From: Pseudogemmobacter lacusdianii
Lineage (GTDB): Bacteria; Pseudomonadota; Alphaproteobacteria; Rhodobacterales; Rhodobacteraceae
Assembly (NCBI RefSeq): GCF_030848395.1
Contig: NZ_JAVDBT010000012.1
Location: forward strand, 1-64,000
DNA length: 64,000 nt
Direction: 5' to 3'
In this document: positions 63,376 through 64,000 of the stretch, piece after piece
How the letters are laid out: each line of letters opens with the position of its first letter
Numbering within the stretch: position 1 is the stretch's first letter
The notes under the pieces: generated by a model
Told to the model about the DNA's origin: nothing
What the model saw: only the letters and a program-made list of their open reading frames with translations
The model's database searches: none
Position numbers and translations under genes: made by a program

Positions 63376-64000
63376 TCATCTGAACCTCATCCCATTGGGA
63401 TCGAAGACGAAATCCACCACTTTCCAAGTTTCATACTTGTCGGGCGGGAAAGGAATGCCGCCCTCACGCCCCGCGCGAATGATCGCGCTGCGGGCGGCGG
63501 AAAAGGCGGTATCTGTGGCGGCTTGGCTGGGGCCGTCACTGCTGACCAGCTGAATGTCGGTGGGCTTGCCGGTCTGATCGAAGGTCACACGCACCACAAT
63601 CGTCGTGCGCAGGGTATCGGTCGAGACCGCGCCAAGGCTCCATTTGCCGCCGATCGCCGCACGCACATCGCCAATCTCGCCTGCCGACATCGGCGGGCCG
63701 CTGGTCGAAGGTGCATTCGACGCGGCAGCAGCAGCCGCAGCGGCGGCTTCGGCTTGCCGTGCAGCTTCTGCGGCGCGCTCTTCGGCTTCCGCCTCTGCCA
63801 AGGCCGCGGCAATCGCATCATCGGCGGCCGAAGTGTCTTCGGCGGGCGTCTCAACCGGGGTTTCGACGGGCGTTTCCACCGGTGCCGGACGGTTCGGCTT
63901 GGCCTTCGGGCGGGGCGAGCTGGCCATGCCCAAAGGCTCATCCTGCTCTTCAGTCGCCTCAGTCTCAATAATATCGCCAGTCTCTTCGGCCACGGCCTCG
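63376..64000 (-). CDS. tolA: TolA-like energy-transducing protein, 5' end outside the window
   Basis: At least 208 residues are visible; the frame is open to the right edge, so the N-terminus and its membrane helix are missing. The visible part has a Pro/Thr/Val repeat (VETPVETPVETP), an Ala/Glu-rich helix (AEAEAEERAAEAARQAEA) and a C-terminal TolA/TonB-type domain (VRVTFDQTGKPTDIQLVSSD). It lies 135 bp upstream of tolB in transcription order, as expected for tol-pal. Confidence 0.85.
   Translation of the reverse strand, partial: EAVAEETGDIIETEATEEQDEPLGMASSPRPKAKPNRPAPVETPVETPVETPAEDTSAADDAIAAALAEAEAEERAAEAARQAEAAAAAAAAASNAPSTSGPPMSAGEIGDVRAAIGGKWSLGAVSTDTLRTTIVVRVTFDQTGKPTDIQLVSSDGPSQAATDTAFSAARSAIIRAGREGGIPFPPDKYETWKVVDFVFDPNGMRFR

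Overview
This window is chromosomal DNA of a GC-rich alphaproteobacterium, most likely a member of the Rhodobacteraceae (Rhodobacter/Paracoccus relatives). The signs are the murA-DUF2948-hisD-UPF0262-phosphatase-infA-maf-RNase-yacG gene order, the DUF2793 protein, the short RNase E/G, the tol-pal-tilS-ftsH order and the small intergenic palindromes that end in AAATAT/AAATACTC. No ribosomal RNA, insertion sequence, prophage or CRISPR array was seen.

Layout. 1-9.3 kb is housekeeping: tRNA-Thr, murA, hisD, UPF0262, a low-molecular-weight phosphatase-like gene, infA, maf, an RNase E/G, yacG, tRNA-Phe and a DUF892 (YciF-like) stress gene. 9.3-15.8 kb holds an ATP-dependent DNA ligase with its associated exonuclease, proC, an SDR dehydrogenase, an uncharacterised protein and galE. 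16-43.3 kb is a large accessory cell-surface region. It has a serralysin-like RTX protease, two paralogous GT2 enzymes near its two ends, five SAM-methyltransferase genes, a sulfotransferase fused to a possible sugar-hydrolase barrel, a complete GDP-D-glycero-D-manno-heptose pathway (gmhA, hddA and a fused hddC-gmhB), and a 1264-residue methyltransferase-GT2-GT4 protein. It also has a KpsM/KpsE/KpsT-type exporter, a giant RTX protein with 97-residue tandem repeats, UDP-glucose dehydrogenase and a DUF2793 protein. 43.3-64 kb returns to housekeeping and repair: DMT and LysE transporters, yebC, ymdB, the ligase-associated helicase with its phosphoesterase, two tandem folD genes, chorismate mutase, fhs, a MOSC protein, corA, ftsH, tilS and cpoB-pal-tolB-tolA (tolA runs off the right edge).

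How the genes work together. The accessory region reads as a locus that makes, decorates and exports a surface polysaccharide. galE and ugd supply UDP-sugars, and the heptose genes supply GDP-heptose. The GT2/GT4 enzymes assemble the chain, the methyltransferases and the sulfotransferase fusion modify it, and the Kps-type ABC transporter exports it. The two RTX proteins would be secreted separately by a type I system that is not in the window. The exact glycan is not predictable from sequence alone. Elsewhere, the four ligase-associated repair genes (exonuclease, ligase, Lhr-type helicase, phosphoesterase) are present but split into two loci about 36 kb apart. The one-carbon block (fhs, folD, folD-like) carries a second folD that lacks the catalytic lysine.

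Start codons were chosen from Shine-Dalgarno spacing, overlap with the neighbour and family length. Several are TTG or GTG, as noted. All family assignments are from motif recognition by eye; no database search was run.
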